The notes: a model not told the origin generated them from the sequence alone. A DNA stretch of 64,000 nucleotides from Methylocystis sp. IM3 (GCF_038070105.1 NZ_JBBPBZ010000002.1:2244001-2308000); one strand, 5' to 3'. Positions 24,324 to 37,253 are shown, counted from the first letter of the stretch. Program-made: numbers and translations.

Positions 24324-25136
24324 GTGACAAAGGCGCCCCCCGCCCCGTCCCGCGTCGTCTGCGCTCTGGCGCTCGCCGCATCGCTTTGCCTTTCAGCCTG
24401 CAACAGACCCTCACTTGGCGACATTACCGGCTCCATCAGCCGAGATTCCGCCACTCTTCCACAGGACGAAACGGCGCTGCGACGCTTCGCGGAGGAATGG
24501 GGGCGTCGCTATGACAGAAACCCTCGGGACAAGACCACCGCGATGACTTACGCCAGGGCGCTGCACGCTCTGGACCAGAACGCGCAGGCCGTCGCCGTGA
24601 TGCAGGGGCTGGCGATCGCCTATCCCGAGGATATGAAGGTGCTTGGCGCCTATGGCAAGGCGCTTGCGGATGCAGGCCGGCTGACCCAGGCGGCCGAAGT
24701 GCTGGAGAAGGCGCATACGCCAGAGCGGCCCGACTGGTCCATTCTGTCGGTCCAGGGCTCGATATCCGATCAACTCGGCGACCACGACGGCGCCCGAAGA
24801 TATTACGAAGCCGCGCTGAAAATTCGCCCGAACGATCCTCATGTCCTGTCAAATCTCGGGCTCTCCTACGCCTTGTCGAAGAACTTGCCGCGCGCCGAAG
24901 AGACGCTGCGTCTCGCCGTGAGCCAGCCTGCCGCGGATGCGCGCGTGCGCCAAAATCTTGCGTTGGTGCTCGCGCTTCAGGGGAAATTCTCCGAGGCGGA
25001 GGAATGGTCGCAACGCGACCTGTCGCCCGCCGACGCGGCGCGCAACGTCGCCGCCATCCGCGAGATGATCTCGCAATCGGACGCCTGGCGCGAGATCCAG
25101 GCTGGAGCCGGGAAGAAGTACGGCGCGGCAAGATAG
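24324..25136 (+). CDS. TPR-repeat lipoprotein, TadD-like
   Basis: 270 aa with GTG start. Lipoprotein signal with lipobox CLSAC near residue 26. Residues ~60-235 hold four to five TPR units (WSILSVQGSISDQLGDHDGA, YYEAALKIRPNDPHVLSNLG, SYALSKNLPRAEETLRLAV). Resembles TadD, the pilotin-like lipoprotein of Flp/Tad pili, but no tad genes are in the window, so the assignment stays at family level. Confidence 0.78.
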   Translation: MTKAPPAPSRVVCALALAASLCLSACNRPSLGDITGSISRDSATLPQDETALRRFAEEWGRRYDRNPRDKTTAMTYARALHALDQNAQAVAVMQGLAIAYPEDMKVLGAYGKALADAGRLTQAAEVLEKAHTPERPDWSILSVQGSISDQLGDHDGARRYYEAALKIRPNDPHVLSNLGLSYALSKNLPRAEETLRLAVSQPAADARVRQNLALVLALQGKFSEAEEWSQRDLSPADAARNVAAIREMISQSDAWREIQAGAGKKYGAAR

Positions 25137-25264
25137 GCCGGGCCGTCTTTCCTGCAATCCGCCTCTCCGTTCAGCAGCGACCGCGCTCCCCGGCGCCCCT
25201 TCTTTACCGATCGTTAGCCATAGCACCTTATTGCTACGCTTCAGTCGCTGTGGAGGGCGTTTCC

Positions 25265-26626
25265 GTGAATGACGCCATGTCTTCGAGACGCATGCTGATC
25301 GCCGGGTCCTCGCGGGCGCGCATGGAAGCGCGCGCAACGCTCCTCATGCGGCTGTCGCTGGTCCTTATCGCTTTTCTCCTCAACGGCGATTTCCATCCCA
25401 ACCTCATCCCCGCCGGCCATGACCCGAATTCGCAGCAAACAATGGGCCTCGCCTTTTGGCTCGTGATCCTTGCGTGCAGCTTCTTCCTGACGCCGATTCT
25501 CGAAATCGAGTGGAGCGCCGGGCTTTACGTCGTTTTTGCCTTTTTCGGACTGGCGATGGCCTCGGCCTTTTGGGCGGAAGAGGTGCAGACCAGCTTGCTC
25601 AAGTCCGTCGCGCAACTCATCATCCTCATCGGCGCGTGGCGTCTCGTACTCACATTTCCGTGGCCTGAGATCACGAACTGCATACAGCTCGGACTCTTCG
25701 CAATCTGCGCCCTCTCGGCGGCGACGGCGATCTTCGTCCCGAGCATCGGCGTGCTGAGCGATTACATGCATGGCGGGCAGTGGAGCGGTCTTTTTTCCTC
25801 CAAGCAGACTTTGGGAATTTGCGCCGCAATGCTGCTCTTTTTCTCGGGATTCCAGCTCATGCACGCGGCGCGATTTGCTCCATACGGCTGGATTTCCGTC
25901 GCAGTCTCGGTTCTCTGCCTGCTCGCCTCGGGTTCGCGAGGCGGCGGCGTCGTGGCCGTCACAGCGATCGCAGCAATCTATCTCATGAGCAAATGGCGCT
26001 CCTTCGCGCGCGCCCTGGCTTTTGCGCCTTTCGTCATGGGAGTCGCGGCAACTGGCGTCATCGCCTATCTGCTTTATACGCAGAACCGCTATCTGGTGGT
26101 TTTCGGCTCGAATCTCGACATCACCGAACGAACGTTCATCTGGCATCACGCATTGAGCTTTTTAGGGCGCTTTCCGTGGTTTGGAGCCGGCGTCAACGGC
26201 TTTTGGACGCAAGACGTCGTCAGAGATCTGTTCACGGAACGCTACAAGTGGTTCCTCGACAATTATCATAGCGGCTACATAGCCATCATCATGGAGACAG
26301 GGGTCGTCGGCTATGCACTCTTTCTGCTTGCCAATCTTTCCTTTGCTTTCCGCGTTGAAGAGCTGAGCCGAAAGCCTCGCGTTTCGATGAGCGAGATTTC
26401 ATTTTGCGTCGGCTACCTGTTCCTGGTTTTCGTCATCGACTTCACGGAAACATATTTCCTGCGCTCGACGAACATCGCGGCGACGCAAATCATCATGGTC
26501 ATGGCCTTTGTATTTGCACGGCCCACGACCGCTTCGCAGGCCTCCGCGCCGGACGCCACGATCTGCCTCGGCGCCCAGAGACGCCGCCAGGCCACGCGCG
26601 CGGGGGCGCTCGGAGGGATGGGCTGA
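25265..26626 (+). CDS. O-antigen ligase/polymerase-like membrane protein
   Basis: 453 aa; the GTG at 25265 follows GGAGGG. About ten hydrophobic helices and a large periplasmic loop before the C-terminus. The Wzy_C/ligase signature is visible in SGSRGGGVVAVTAIAAIYLM and in the loop NLDITERTFIWHHALSFLG, then FPWFGAGVNGFW and LDNYHSGYIAIIMETGVVGY. It probably polymerises undecaprenyl-linked repeat units of an exopolysaccharide. The end overlaps the next start (TGATG), so it is coupled with the GH5 gene. Confidence 0.85.
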   Translation: MNDAMSSRRMLIAGSSRARMEARATLLMRLSLVLIAFLLNGDFHPNLIPAGHDPNSQQTMGLAFWLVILACSFFLTPILEIEWSAGLYVVFAFFGLAMASAFWAEEVQTSLLKSVAQLIILIGAWRLVLTFPWPEITNCIQLGLFAICALSAATAIFVPSIGVLSDYMHGGQWSGLFSSKQTLGICAAMLLFFSGFQLMHAARFAPYGWISVAVSVLCLLASGSRGGGVVAVTAIAAIYLMSKWRSFARALAFAPFVMGVAATGVIAYLLYTQNRYLVVFGSNLDITERTFIWHHALSFLGRFPWFGAGVNGFWTQDVVRDLFTERYKWFLDNYHSGYIAIIMETGVVGYALFLLANLSFAFRVEELSRKPRVSMSEISFCVGYLFLVFVIDFTETYFLRSTNIAATQIIMVMAFVFARPTTASQASAPDATICLGAQRRRQATRAGALGGMG

Positions 26627-27618
26627 TGCGCCGGATTTACAAGTCAGTCGCCGTCCTGCCTTCGCTCTTCGCAGCCGGCGCCTGGGCGCTCGCCTCCGAC
26701 CCCTCGCCAGACGTGACCCATTTGAGAAGAGGCGTGAACATTCTGGGTTACGACGGCATATGGGAGGGCGGCGCCGACAATCCGTTTCGCATGTCGGATT
26801 TCAAGCGCATACGTCAGGCGGGCTTCGACCACGTTCGGGTTAATTTCTTCGGCTTCCGCTACTTCGACAAGAAAGGCGCGCTCGACGAGCGCGTGCTCGG
26901 CATATTGGACAGCGTGTTCGACCACGCGAACGCCGAAGGTCTCTGGGTCGTGCTCGACCAGCATGACAATGAAGGCTGCCAGATCGAGCCCGAGGGCTGC
27001 AAGACTCGTCTCGCCTCCTTCTGGAGACAAATCTCGGCGCGATACAAAGGCAAGAGGCCGGGCTTGGTCTATGAGATTCTCAACGAGCCTGGCGGCGCCA
27101 TGAGCCATGCGCAATGGAATGACGCCCTCGCCGAGGCGCTCGCCACTATTCGGGCAAAAGAGCCGGAGCGGCTGGTCATCGTCGGAGCTCTCAATACGAG
27201 CGATATGGCGGCTGTCGGAAAGCTCGCACTCCCCGCCGGAGACAGGCGGCTGATCGTGACGGTGCATTATTACGATCCGTATCGCTTCACTTTTCAGGGA
27301 GCGAGCTGGAGCGAGGAGTTTTCCAAGGTGCGCAACGTCGCCTGGGGCGCCGACGCGTCACGCCAGAAGATTGCAGACGATTTCGCCGTGGTCGCGCGCT
27401 GGAGCAAGGCGGAAAACCGACCGGTCTATCTGGGCGAGTTCGGCGCGATGGAAACGGCGCCGCCTCTCTCGAGAGCGGACTGGACGCGCCATGTGGCCCG
27501 CACCGCCGAAAGCCTGGGATGGGGCTGGGCCTATTGGCAATTCGACCATGACTTCTCCTTGACGGAAGCCGTAACGCGCGAATGGAACAAGCCTCTCCTC
27601 GATGCATTGATCAAGTGA
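26626..27618 (+). CDS. Glycoside hydrolase family 5 (cellulase-like)
   Basis: 330 aa with a signal peptide (KSVAVLPSLFAAGAWALAS), so exported. A GH5 TIM barrel: RRGVNILGYDGIW, AGFDHVRVNFFG, VVLDQHDNEGC. The proton-donor Glu154 is in YEILNEPGG and the nucleophile Glu271 in VYLGEFGAME; HYYDPYRFTFQG gives the substrate-site Tyr. Hydrolases beside Wzy/Wzz genes usually trim or release the polymer. The polymer need not be cellulose. Translationally coupled to the polymerase upstream and overlapping or nearly touching the Wzz-like gene downstream. Confidence 0.9.
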   Translation: MRRIYKSVAVLPSLFAAGAWALASDPSPDVTHLRRGVNILGYDGIWEGGADNPFRMSDFKRIRQAGFDHVRVNFFGFRYFDKKGALDERVLGILDSVFDHANAEGLWVVLDQHDNEGCQIEPEGCKTRLASFWRQISARYKGKRPGLVYEILNEPGGAMSHAQWNDALAEALATIRAKEPERLVIVGALNTSDMAAVGKLALPAGDRRLIVTVHYYDPYRFTFQGASWSEEFSKVRNVAWGADASRQKIADDFAVVARWSKAENRPVYLGEFGAMETAPPLSRADWTRHVARTAESLGWGWAYWQFDHDFSLTEAVTREWNKPLLDALIK

Positions 27619-27623
27619 AACCC

Positions 27624-29723
27624 GTGACAGAGCAGGAATTTTCGACAGGATGGCCGGACACGCGGGCGGGCCGGGCGGCCGGGCCGCCGACGCCCCGCGC
27701 TCTGGCGCGCGCGCTTCTCCTTTTCGCTGGCCGCAACATCCGCCGGATTATCGCGACCGGACTTCCGATCGCCGCCCTCGCCTTCGGATTATCCGTCTTC
27801 TTCTTGAGGGAATATTCGGCGACGGCCGTGGTGATGATCGATCCGCGCGCCGCGCGCGTGACGGAGAAGGCCGGCGTGCTCGCCAATATAGGCGCGGACC
27901 TCAACGCGATCGAAAGCATCGTGCAGGTCGCGAAATCCGACGGGTTCGTCGGCGCCGCCGTCGACCAGCTCGAACTCACCCATAATCCCGTTTTCGCCGG
28001 CAAAGGCGCGACGGAAGAGCTTCTGCGGCAATCCACGATCAAGAAACTTGCGTCGCGCCTGAGCGTCGCGCGCCGCGGCACGACCTATGTCATCGACGTT
28101 ACCGTCAAGTCGCCCTCGGCCGCCGAAAGCGCCAGAGTGGCCAATGGGGTCGCCCAGAGGATTCTCGACGATCAGGCGACCCTGCGCTCGGGCCTCAGCG
28201 CCACGACCGCCCGCGAGATCGAGAAGCGGCTGACCGAGTTGCGCGTAAGAGTCAACGACGCCGAGCGCGCCGTCGCGGAATTCAAGACGAAGATCCGGAT
28301 AACCGACGCCGGACAGGGCAATACGCTGCTCGAACGGCGTCTCGCAGAACTCAACCAGCAATTGGTGCTTGCAGCCGCGCGCACGGCCGAGGCGCGGGCG
28401 CGCTACGAATTGCTGCGCAAGGCGGGCGCCAATGCCGGCGAAAGCCTGCCGCAGGAAATCCAGTCGAGCGTCCTCACGGCGCTGCGCGCCGAATTTGCGC
28501 GCCTTTACCGGCAATCCGCGGATCAGGCGACGGTTCTTGGACCGCGCCATCCGGACGTCAGCAGCCTGAACGCCCAGATCGCAAATATGCGGCGGCAGAT
28601 CAGCAGCGAAGTCAGCCGCATGATTTCCGGTGCGAAGAGTGGTTTCCTCGAAGCCGAGGCGCGAGAATCCGAGCTGAGGCGCCAGCTCGAGGCGACACAG
28701 GCGGAAAGCGGCGAGCTGGGGCCGCAAATGGTCAAACTCACGGCGCTCGAGCGTGAAGCCAAGGCGGAGCGTGCGGTTTTCGAGGAGCTGCTCAGCCGGC
28801 AGAGAGAATTGGCCCAGATCAACGGCCTTGAACCGAGCGACGTGCGCATTGTCTCCCTCGCCGAACCGCCGGCGAGCCCTTCGCCCGGCAAGATCGTCCT
28901 CATGCTCGTCAGCCTGGGGATCGGCCTTTCCATCGGCCTCGCTTCAGCGGCTTTTCGAGAGTGGCGACTGCCGACGCTGAGGACAGGCGCGCAGGCGGAA
29001 AGACTGGGCGGCGTCGAGGCGCTCGCCTATCTCCCGGTGGCGTCCACGCCGTCGAAGGACGATCCCGGCGACGCCGAGGCGCCCGATCTGACCCCGTGGC
29101 TGCCAGAAATCTGCCGTGGCCTCGCCTCGCCCAGCGCCAGCAAGGAGGGCATGGTCATTCTGGTTTCCTCATCGCTCCGAGGCGAGGGACGCTCCACCGT
29201 CGCCATCAATCTCGCGGCGTTTCTGTCGCGCGGCGGCTACCGCGTCCTGCTGATCGAGGCCGACCACGCCGACCAGATGAAAAAGCCGGCCCGTGGCCTC
29301 CTCGACATTCTGGCGGCGAAGGAAAACCTCAAATCCGTCCTGACCCCGCAATCAGCCTACGGCTACACGCTCCTGCCTTACGGCGGGCCCCGCGCGGCGG
29401 AGCGGACCGATATCGGCGCGCTGATGAGCGGCGCGACCCTGCGCGCGCTGCTGAAAGTCGCGCGCCGGTGGTTCGATGTCGTCGTCATCGACGGGCCGCC
29501 GGCGCTCGAAGGGCCTCATGCGCCCTTCCTCGCCGCACAGGCCGACAGGCTCCTTTTCATCGTCGAGTGGAACAAGACGCATCGCGACGACGCCGCGATG
29601 GCGCTGGATCGTCTCGACGTGGCTCCGGCCGGCGTCATCTTCAACAAGACCGACGCCGCGGGCCTGCGCCTCTATGATCCCGATCAGGCCCGCCGACTCG
29701 AACGCCGGACGCGCGCCGCCTGA
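27624..29723 (+). CDS. Polysaccharide co-polymerase with BY-kinase-like domain (altered Walker A)
   Basis: About 699 aa from the GTG at 27624 (another GTG at 27615 is possible). The Wzz domain spans ~30-130 with the first membrane helix (IIATGLPIAALAFGLSVFFL). A long coiled coil (~180-400) precedes a GNVR-type segment (ERAVFEELLSRQRELAQING) and the second helix (KIVLMLVSLGIGLSIGLASA). The C-terminal cytoplasmic domain is a tyrosine-kinase/MinD-like ATPase, but Walker A reads RGEGRST with Arg523 where Lys is expected, and Walker A' reads LLIEADHAD. VVIDGPP serves as Walker B. There is no tyrosine-rich tail. It likely sets chain length with reduced or no kinase activity. Confidence 0.85.
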   Translation: MTEQEFSTGWPDTRAGRAAGPPTPRALARALLLFAGRNIRRIIATGLPIAALAFGLSVFFLREYSATAVVMIDPRAARVTEKAGVLANIGADLNAIESIVQVAKSDGFVGAAVDQLELTHNPVFAGKGATEELLRQSTIKKLASRLSVARRGTTYVIDVTVKSPSAAESARVANGVAQRILDDQATLRSGLSATTAREIEKRLTELRVRVNDAERAVAEFKTKIRITDAGQGNTLLERRLAELNQQLVLAAARTAEARARYELLRKAGANAGESLPQEIQSSVLTALRAEFARLYRQSADQATVLGPRHPDVSSLNAQIANMRRQISSEVSRMISGAKSGFLEAEARESELRRQLEATQAESGELGPQMVKLTALEREAKAERAVFEELLSRQRELAQINGLEPSDVRIVSLAEPPASPSPGKIVLMLVSLGIGLSIGLASAAFREWRLPTLRTGAQAERLGGVEALAYLPVASTPSKDDPGDAEAPDLTPWLPEICRGLASPSASKEGMVILVSSSLRGEGRSTVAINLAAFLSRGGYRVLLIEADHADQMKKPARGLLDILAAKENLKSVLTPQSAYGYTLLPYGGPRAAERTDIGALMSGATLRALLKVARRWFDVVVIDGPPALEGPHAPFLAAQADRLLFIVEWNKTHRDDAAMALDRLDVAPAGVIFNKTDAAGLRLYDPDQARRLERRTRAA

Positions 29724-29744
29724 TGGCGACGGCGCGCAAGGGCG

Positions 29745-33028
<3,284 letters not shown>

Positions 33029-33098
33029 CGGCGGCTGACCCCTGCCCCCCGCGAACCGCCGGCCGAACCCCCACAAGCGACACTGGACGCTCCCTCGG

Positions 33099-34397
33099 AT
33101 GCGAATGATAGTTGCGGCTTTCGCCGCCCTCCTCGCCACCCCCGCCCTCGCGCAGGACGCGCCGAAGATCGACGGCGCCGACACCGCCTTCATGATCGTC
33201 GCCACGGCGCTGGTGCTGATGATGACCCTGCCCGGCCTCGCGCTCTTCTACAGCGGGATGGTCCGCAAGAAGAATGTGCTCGCCACCATGGCGCAGAGCC
33301 TCATCGCCACAGCGATCGTCTCGCTTTTGTGGATGGCCGTCGCCTACAGCCTGACCTTCTCGGGCGACGGGGCCTTGATCGGCGACACGGCGCGCGTCCT
33401 GCTGCGCGACATCGGCATGGACACGGTGAGCCCCCTCGCCGGCACGATTCCGGAAATGCTGTTCATGGCCTATGAGATGACCTTCGCCGTCATCGCCTGC
33501 GCCCTGGTCGGCGGCTCGGTGGCCGAGCGCATGAGGTTTTCGGCCTTCATCCTCTTCTGCGTCGTCTGGCTCTTCATCGTCTATGTGCCCTCGGCGCATT
33601 GGGTGTGGGGCGGCGGCTTCCTCCAGAAGATGGGCGTGCTCGACTTCGCGGGCGGCACGGTCGTGCATATCAACGCCGGCGTCGCAGGTCTCGTCTGCGC
33701 GCTGGTGCTGGGCAACCGCGTCGGCTTTGGCCGCGAGAACCTGTCGCCTTTCGACCTGTCGCTCGCCGTCGTCGGCACGGGCCTCCTGTGGGTCGGCTGG
33801 TTCGGGTTCAACGGCGGCTCGGCGCTCGGCGCCAATTCGCGCGCCGTTTTCGCGATCATCGCCACCCATCTCGCCGCCTGCTCGGGCGCGCTTGTGTGGA
33901 GCGGGCTGGAATGGATCGAGCGCGGCAAGCCTTCCGTCCTCGGCGTCGTCTCCGGCGCCGTCGCGGGGCTCGGCACCATCACCCCAGCCTCGGGCTATGT
34001 CCTGCCCTGGCACGGCGTCGTCATCGGCCTGATCGCGGGCGCCGTCTGCTACTGGTTCTGCACCGTGGCGAAGCACAAGTTCCGCTACGACGACACGCTC
34101 GACGTCTTCGGCGTCCACGGCGTCGGCGGCATCATCGGCACATTGCTCGCGGGCGTCTTCGCGACCCGCGCCGTCACGGCCTCGAACGACAGCCCCGGCG
34201 TCGCCGGCCTGCTGGAGGGCGACCCCCATCAATTCGTGGTGCAGGCTATCGGCGTCGGCGTGACGATCGTCTGGTGCGTCATCGGCACGTTGATCACGCT
34301 GAAGATCGTCTCCTTCTTCACGAAGCTGCGCGTCACCAGCGACGACGAGCGCGAGGGCCTCGACATCGCGCTGCACGGGGAAGCGCTACATCAGTAA
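33099..34397 (+). CDS. amtB: Ammonium transporter (copy 1)
   Basis: 432-aa ammonium channel. An exported N-terminus (signal peptide ending ATPALAQ) precedes eleven membrane helices. The twin-His pore motif is seen in GGTVVHINAGVAGLV and DVFGVHGVGGIIGTLLAG, and the family signature in DFAGGTVVHINAG. Partner of the adjacent GlnK, which blocks the pore when deuridylylated. Compared with the second AmtB in this window it lacks the Ala-rich insertion before the DFAGG motif. Confidence 0.96.
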   Translation: MRMIVAAFAALLATPALAQDAPKIDGADTAFMIVATALVLMMTLPGLALFYSGMVRKKNVLATMAQSLIATAIVSLLWMAVAYSLTFSGDGALIGDTARVLLRDIGMDTVSPLAGTIPEMLFMAYEMTFAVIACALVGGSVAERMRFSAFILFCVVWLFIVYVPSAHWVWGGGFLQKMGVLDFAGGTVVHINAGVAGLVCALVLGNRVGFGRENLSPFDLSLAVVGTGLLWVGWFGFNGGSALGANSRAVFAIIATHLAACSGALVWSGLEWIERGKPSVLGVVSGAVAGLGTITPASGYVLPWHGVVIGLIAGAVCYWFCTVAKHKFRYDDTLDVFGVHGVGGIIGTLLAGVFATRAVTASNDSPGVAGLLEGDPHQFVVQAIGVGVTIVWCVIGTLITLKIVSFFTKLRVTSDDEREGLDIALHGEALHQ

Positions 34398-34415
34398 GAG
34401 GGCGCGATCGGGCAG

Positions 34416-34447
34416 ATCCTCTCCCCGACTGGCGGGGGGAGGATTTG
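34416..34447 (+). terminator. Terminator after amtB1
   Basis: A 12-bp stem with one G-T pair (ATCCTCTCCCCG / CGGGGGGAGGAT, loop ACTGG) followed by TTT, 18 bp after the amtB stop. Confidence 0.7.
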
Positions 34448-34629
34448 CATCCAATCATCGTTGACGGCGCCTGCTCGGATTATGGGGTAAAATAGCACCA
34501 CAAGCGCGAGTCGCCCGGTTTTCTGGCCCTTTGAGCCCGGCGATATCCTACGAAAGCACTTGACGGCTCGTCCCGCATCCCCTATCCACCCGCATCCGAA
34601 CAGTTCGTTCAGACGGAATTCGAGATCCC

Positions 34630-35100
34630 ATGTACGGCAAGACATACTCGGCGAAGCCCGCCGACATCGAAAAGAAATGGGTGCTGATCGACGCCTCCGG
34701 GCTCGTCGTCGGCCGCCTGGCCACGATTATCGCGCTGCGCCTGCGCGGCAAGCACAAGGCCACCTTCACCCCCCATATGGACGACGGCGACAATATCGTC
34801 GTCATCAACGCCGACAAGGTCGTGCTGACCGGCCGCAAGCGCGACCAGAAGGTCTATCACCACCACACCGGCTTCCCGGGCGGCATCAAGGAGCGCTCGG
34901 CCAAGTTCCTGCTCGAAGGCCGCTACCCGGAGCGCGTTCTGGAGAAGGCCGTGCAGCGTATGCTGCCGCGTGGGCCGCTCGGCCGCCAGCAGCTCGGCAA
35001 TCTGCGCGTCTACAAGGGCGCCGAGCATCCGCATGCGGCGCAAAATCCGCAGACGCTCGACGTCGCCGCCCTGAACGCCAAGAATAGCCGGAGCGCCTGA
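34630..35100 (+). CDS. rplM: 50S ribosomal protein L13
   Basis: 156 aa. Ribosomal protein of the large subunit that binds 23S rRNA. Recognised by [56 protein letters not shown] and the signature around [20 protein letters not shown]. It starts the rplM-rpsI operon, the universal order. Confidence 0.98.
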   Translation: MYGKTYSAKPADIEKKWVLIDASGLVVGRLATIIALRLRGKHKATFTPHMDDGDNIVVINADKVVLTGRKRDQKVYHHHTGFPGGIKERSAKFLLEGRYPERVLEKAVQRMLPRGPLGRQQLGNLRVYKGAEHPHAAQNPQTLDVAALNAKNSRSA

Positions 35101-35102
35101 TT

Positions 35103-35585
35103 ATGGCCGAGACCACCCTTTCCTCGCTCTCTGACCTCAATCAGGCGGCCGTCGCCGCTGCGGCCGAAGCGCCGAAATACGAGCAGAAGCTCGACAAATA
35201 CGGCCGCGCCTACGCCACCGGCAAGCGCAAGAACGCCGTCGCCCGCGTCTGGATCAAGCCCGGCTCCGGCAAGATCACCGTCAATGGCCGCGACATCGAA
35301 GTCTATTTCGCGCGTCCGGTTCTGCGCATGATCCTGCAGCAGCCGCTCGGCGTCGCCAAGCGCACCGGCCAGTACGACCTCGTCGTTTCGGTCGCCGGCG
35401 GCGGTCTCTCGGGACAGGCCGGCGCGGTGCGCCACGGCCTCGCCAAGGCGCTGACCCACTACGAGCCGGAGCTGCGCTCGCCGCTCAAGAAGGAAGGCTT
35501 CCTCACCCGCGACTCGCGCGTGGTCGAGCGCAAGAAATACGGCAAGCGGAAAGCCCGCCGGTCGTTCCAGTTCTCGAAGCGCTAA
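35103..35585 (+). CDS. rpsI: 30S ribosomal protein S9
   Basis: 160 aa, with the ~28-residue N-terminal extension usual in alphaproteobacteria. Core: [25 protein letters not shown]-type [28 protein letters not shown], and the basic C-terminus [17 protein letters not shown] that reaches the ribosomal P site. It begins two bases after rplM. Confidence 0.98.
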   Translation: MAETTLSSLSDLNQAAVAAAAEAPKYEQKLDKYGRAYATGKRKNAVARVWIKPGSGKITVNGRDIEVYFARPVLRMILQQPLGVAKRTGQYDLVVSVAGGGLSGQAGAVRHGLAKALTHYEPELRSPLKKEGFLTRDSRVVERKKYGKRKARRSFQFSKR

Positions 35586-35590
35586 CGAGC

Positions 35591-35660
35591 AAAAGCGCCG
35601 CAACAGGCGCTTTTCTCAAAATAAAGAGCACATCAAAGCCAGGCTACGCCTGGCTTTTTT
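35591..35660 (+). terminator. Tandem terminators after rpsI
   Basis: Two hairpins in series. AAAAGCGCC / GGCGCTTTT with loop GCAACA (35591-35614), then AAAGCCAGGC / GCCTGGCTTT with loop TAC (35635-35657) ending in TTTTTT. Both fit Rho-independent termination of the ribosomal protein operon. Confidence 0.92.
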
Positions 35661-35873
35661 GTTACGTACGATTGAACATGCCATGAATTGCCTTGCCGGG
35701 AATTGCTGCTCACGCTCCTGCGCCGGTCGCGGCGCTGGCCACCTCCCTCACGCTTCTGCCCTTCGCCCTGATGCTGCTGCGCGCCGCCTTCGCGCTGCCT
35801 CGCCTAATGTCGCCGAAAGGATTTGAGGTCGAAACTGTTCAGGTTACGCCACCCGCAGAACAGCAAGGCCCGA

Positions 35874-37253
35874 ATGCCCGATTCTCTCGCCGCTCTTCTT
35901 CCATCCTCCTTTCAGACGGTCCACCTTGTCCTTTTGCTCTTTTCAGCGCCCGTTCTCGCGGTCTGGTGGCTTGGGTTCCGCATGCCCCTGGGCCGCAGGC
36001 GCTTCACCCGCAACATCGTGATCGCCGCGCCGGCCGACGCGGTCTGGCGCCTGCTTGACCCGCTCGGTCCGGGCGGCGGCCGGCGGCTGGTCGACGAGGC
36101 GCGCGACGTCAGAGTCATTTCTCGATCGCCGCTGCGGCTCTCGCTGGCCCGCCGCCCGCGCGGCGCTGAGCGCCTTTTCGACATCATCGAGGAAGATTGC
36201 CTTGTGGATCGAGCGGCGGGGCGGCTCATCCTCGATGGCGGCGGCGTGCGCTCGCTTGTCGAGCTGACAGCCGCAGGCGACGGAACGCAGATTTCGGCGA
36301 GCTATGAGAAACACGTTTCCGGCTTGTGGGATTATGAGCGGACCCGGCTCTTTCTGGCCCGCGATCTATTCGAACTCGCGCATGACGCGACCGCCGGGGA
36401 GGCGGAATTTCCGCTGTTTCGCTTTTTCGGCTGGCGGCTCGCCCTGCTGCGCGCCCTGGGCGCGTCTGTCATGGCGACCTCCGCCCTGACGCTGGCCGGC
36501 TATCTGGCGCGGGAGTGGGCGCCCGTTCGGCGTCTCGCCGACGCCCACGGAGCCTCGGACATTCCCTTAGCCTTCGGCGTGGTCGCGTCACTCATATTCT
36601 TGCTGCTGCTCATGGGCGTCGCAGCATGGGCCATTCACGAATTCGGCCATGCGCTGGCCTCGGCGGCCTTCCGACGCCGCGCGAAGAGGTTGAACATTGT
36701 CTCGATCCAAAACCACGAGCCCTTCTGTCCGCGCGACGAAGCAAGCGCCTTCGAGGCTGGCGCGATCAGCCTCGCCGGGCCCGCTTTTTCGGCGCTTGCG
36801 ATATTCGCGCTTGACCTGGCTGCGCCGGCGTGGCGCATCGACTCGTTCCTGGCCTTCGGCCTGCTGGTTTTTTTCAAGGCTGTTCTCCTGTGCTTCAATA
36901 CCTATTCCCTCATCCAGAAAGGCAGTTCGGACGCCGAACCGGTCCTCGACGCGATCTTTGGCGCGGGCGAGCGCAATGCCGTCTCGAAGTCATCGTCCGC
37001 AGCCGGGGAGGCCATGTTTTCCACGGCCGGGAGAGGCGATTTGGGAGCTCTGTCGCTGATGGTTCTTGCGATCTCATGGCTGCGCGACCGGCGGCTTTCC
37101 GCGCTGGTCAAAGCAGACTGGCGGCGGCGCGCCCTGGCCGCGGGCCTCGCCCTCGTCGTCGGTTTTTACGCCTATGAAGCCAGCCACATGTTTTCACGCG
37201 CAGTCATGGCCGGGCCCAAGGCGTCGCAGGGCGCTCCGGGTGGGAAGAAATAA
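35874..37253 (+). CDS. SRPBCC-like domain fused to M50-like membrane metalloprotease
   Basis: 459 aa from the ATG at 35874 (AAGG upstream). One N-terminal membrane helix (VHLVLLLFSAPVLAVWWLGF) is followed by a START/SRPBCC-like domain (~38-165: FTRNIVIAAPADAVWRLLDP, DGTQISASYEKHVSGLW). The C-terminal half has further helices. AWAIHEFGHALASAAF contains the zinc motif HExxH (His255, Glu256, His259), GAISLAGPAFSALAIFA resembles the conserved Gly-Pro segment of site-2 proteases, and NTYSLIQKGSSDAEPVLDAI may supply the third ligand (Asp). Intramembrane proteolysis is inferred. No sigma/anti-sigma target is adjacent. Confidence 0.68.
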   Translation: MPDSLAALLPSSFQTVHLVLLLFSAPVLAVWWLGFRMPLGRRRFTRNIVIAAPADAVWRLLDPLGPGGGRRLVDEARDVRVISRSPLRLSLARRPRGAERLFDIIEEDCLVDRAAGRLILDGGGVRSLVELTAAGDGTQISASYEKHVSGLWDYERTRLFLARDLFELAHDATAGEAEFPLFRFFGWRLALLRALGASVMATSALTLAGYLAREWAPVRRLADAHGASDIPLAFGVVASLIFLLLLMGVAAWAIHEFGHALASAAFRRRAKRLNIVSIQNHEPFCPRDEASAFEAGAISLAGPAFSALAIFALDLAAPAWRIDSFLAFGLLVFFKAVLLCFNTYSLIQKGSSDAEPVLDAIFGAGERNAVSKSSSAAGEAMFSTAGRGDLGALSLMVLAISWLRDRRLSALVKADWRRRALAAGLALVVGFYAYEASHMFSRAVMAGPKASQGAPGGKK

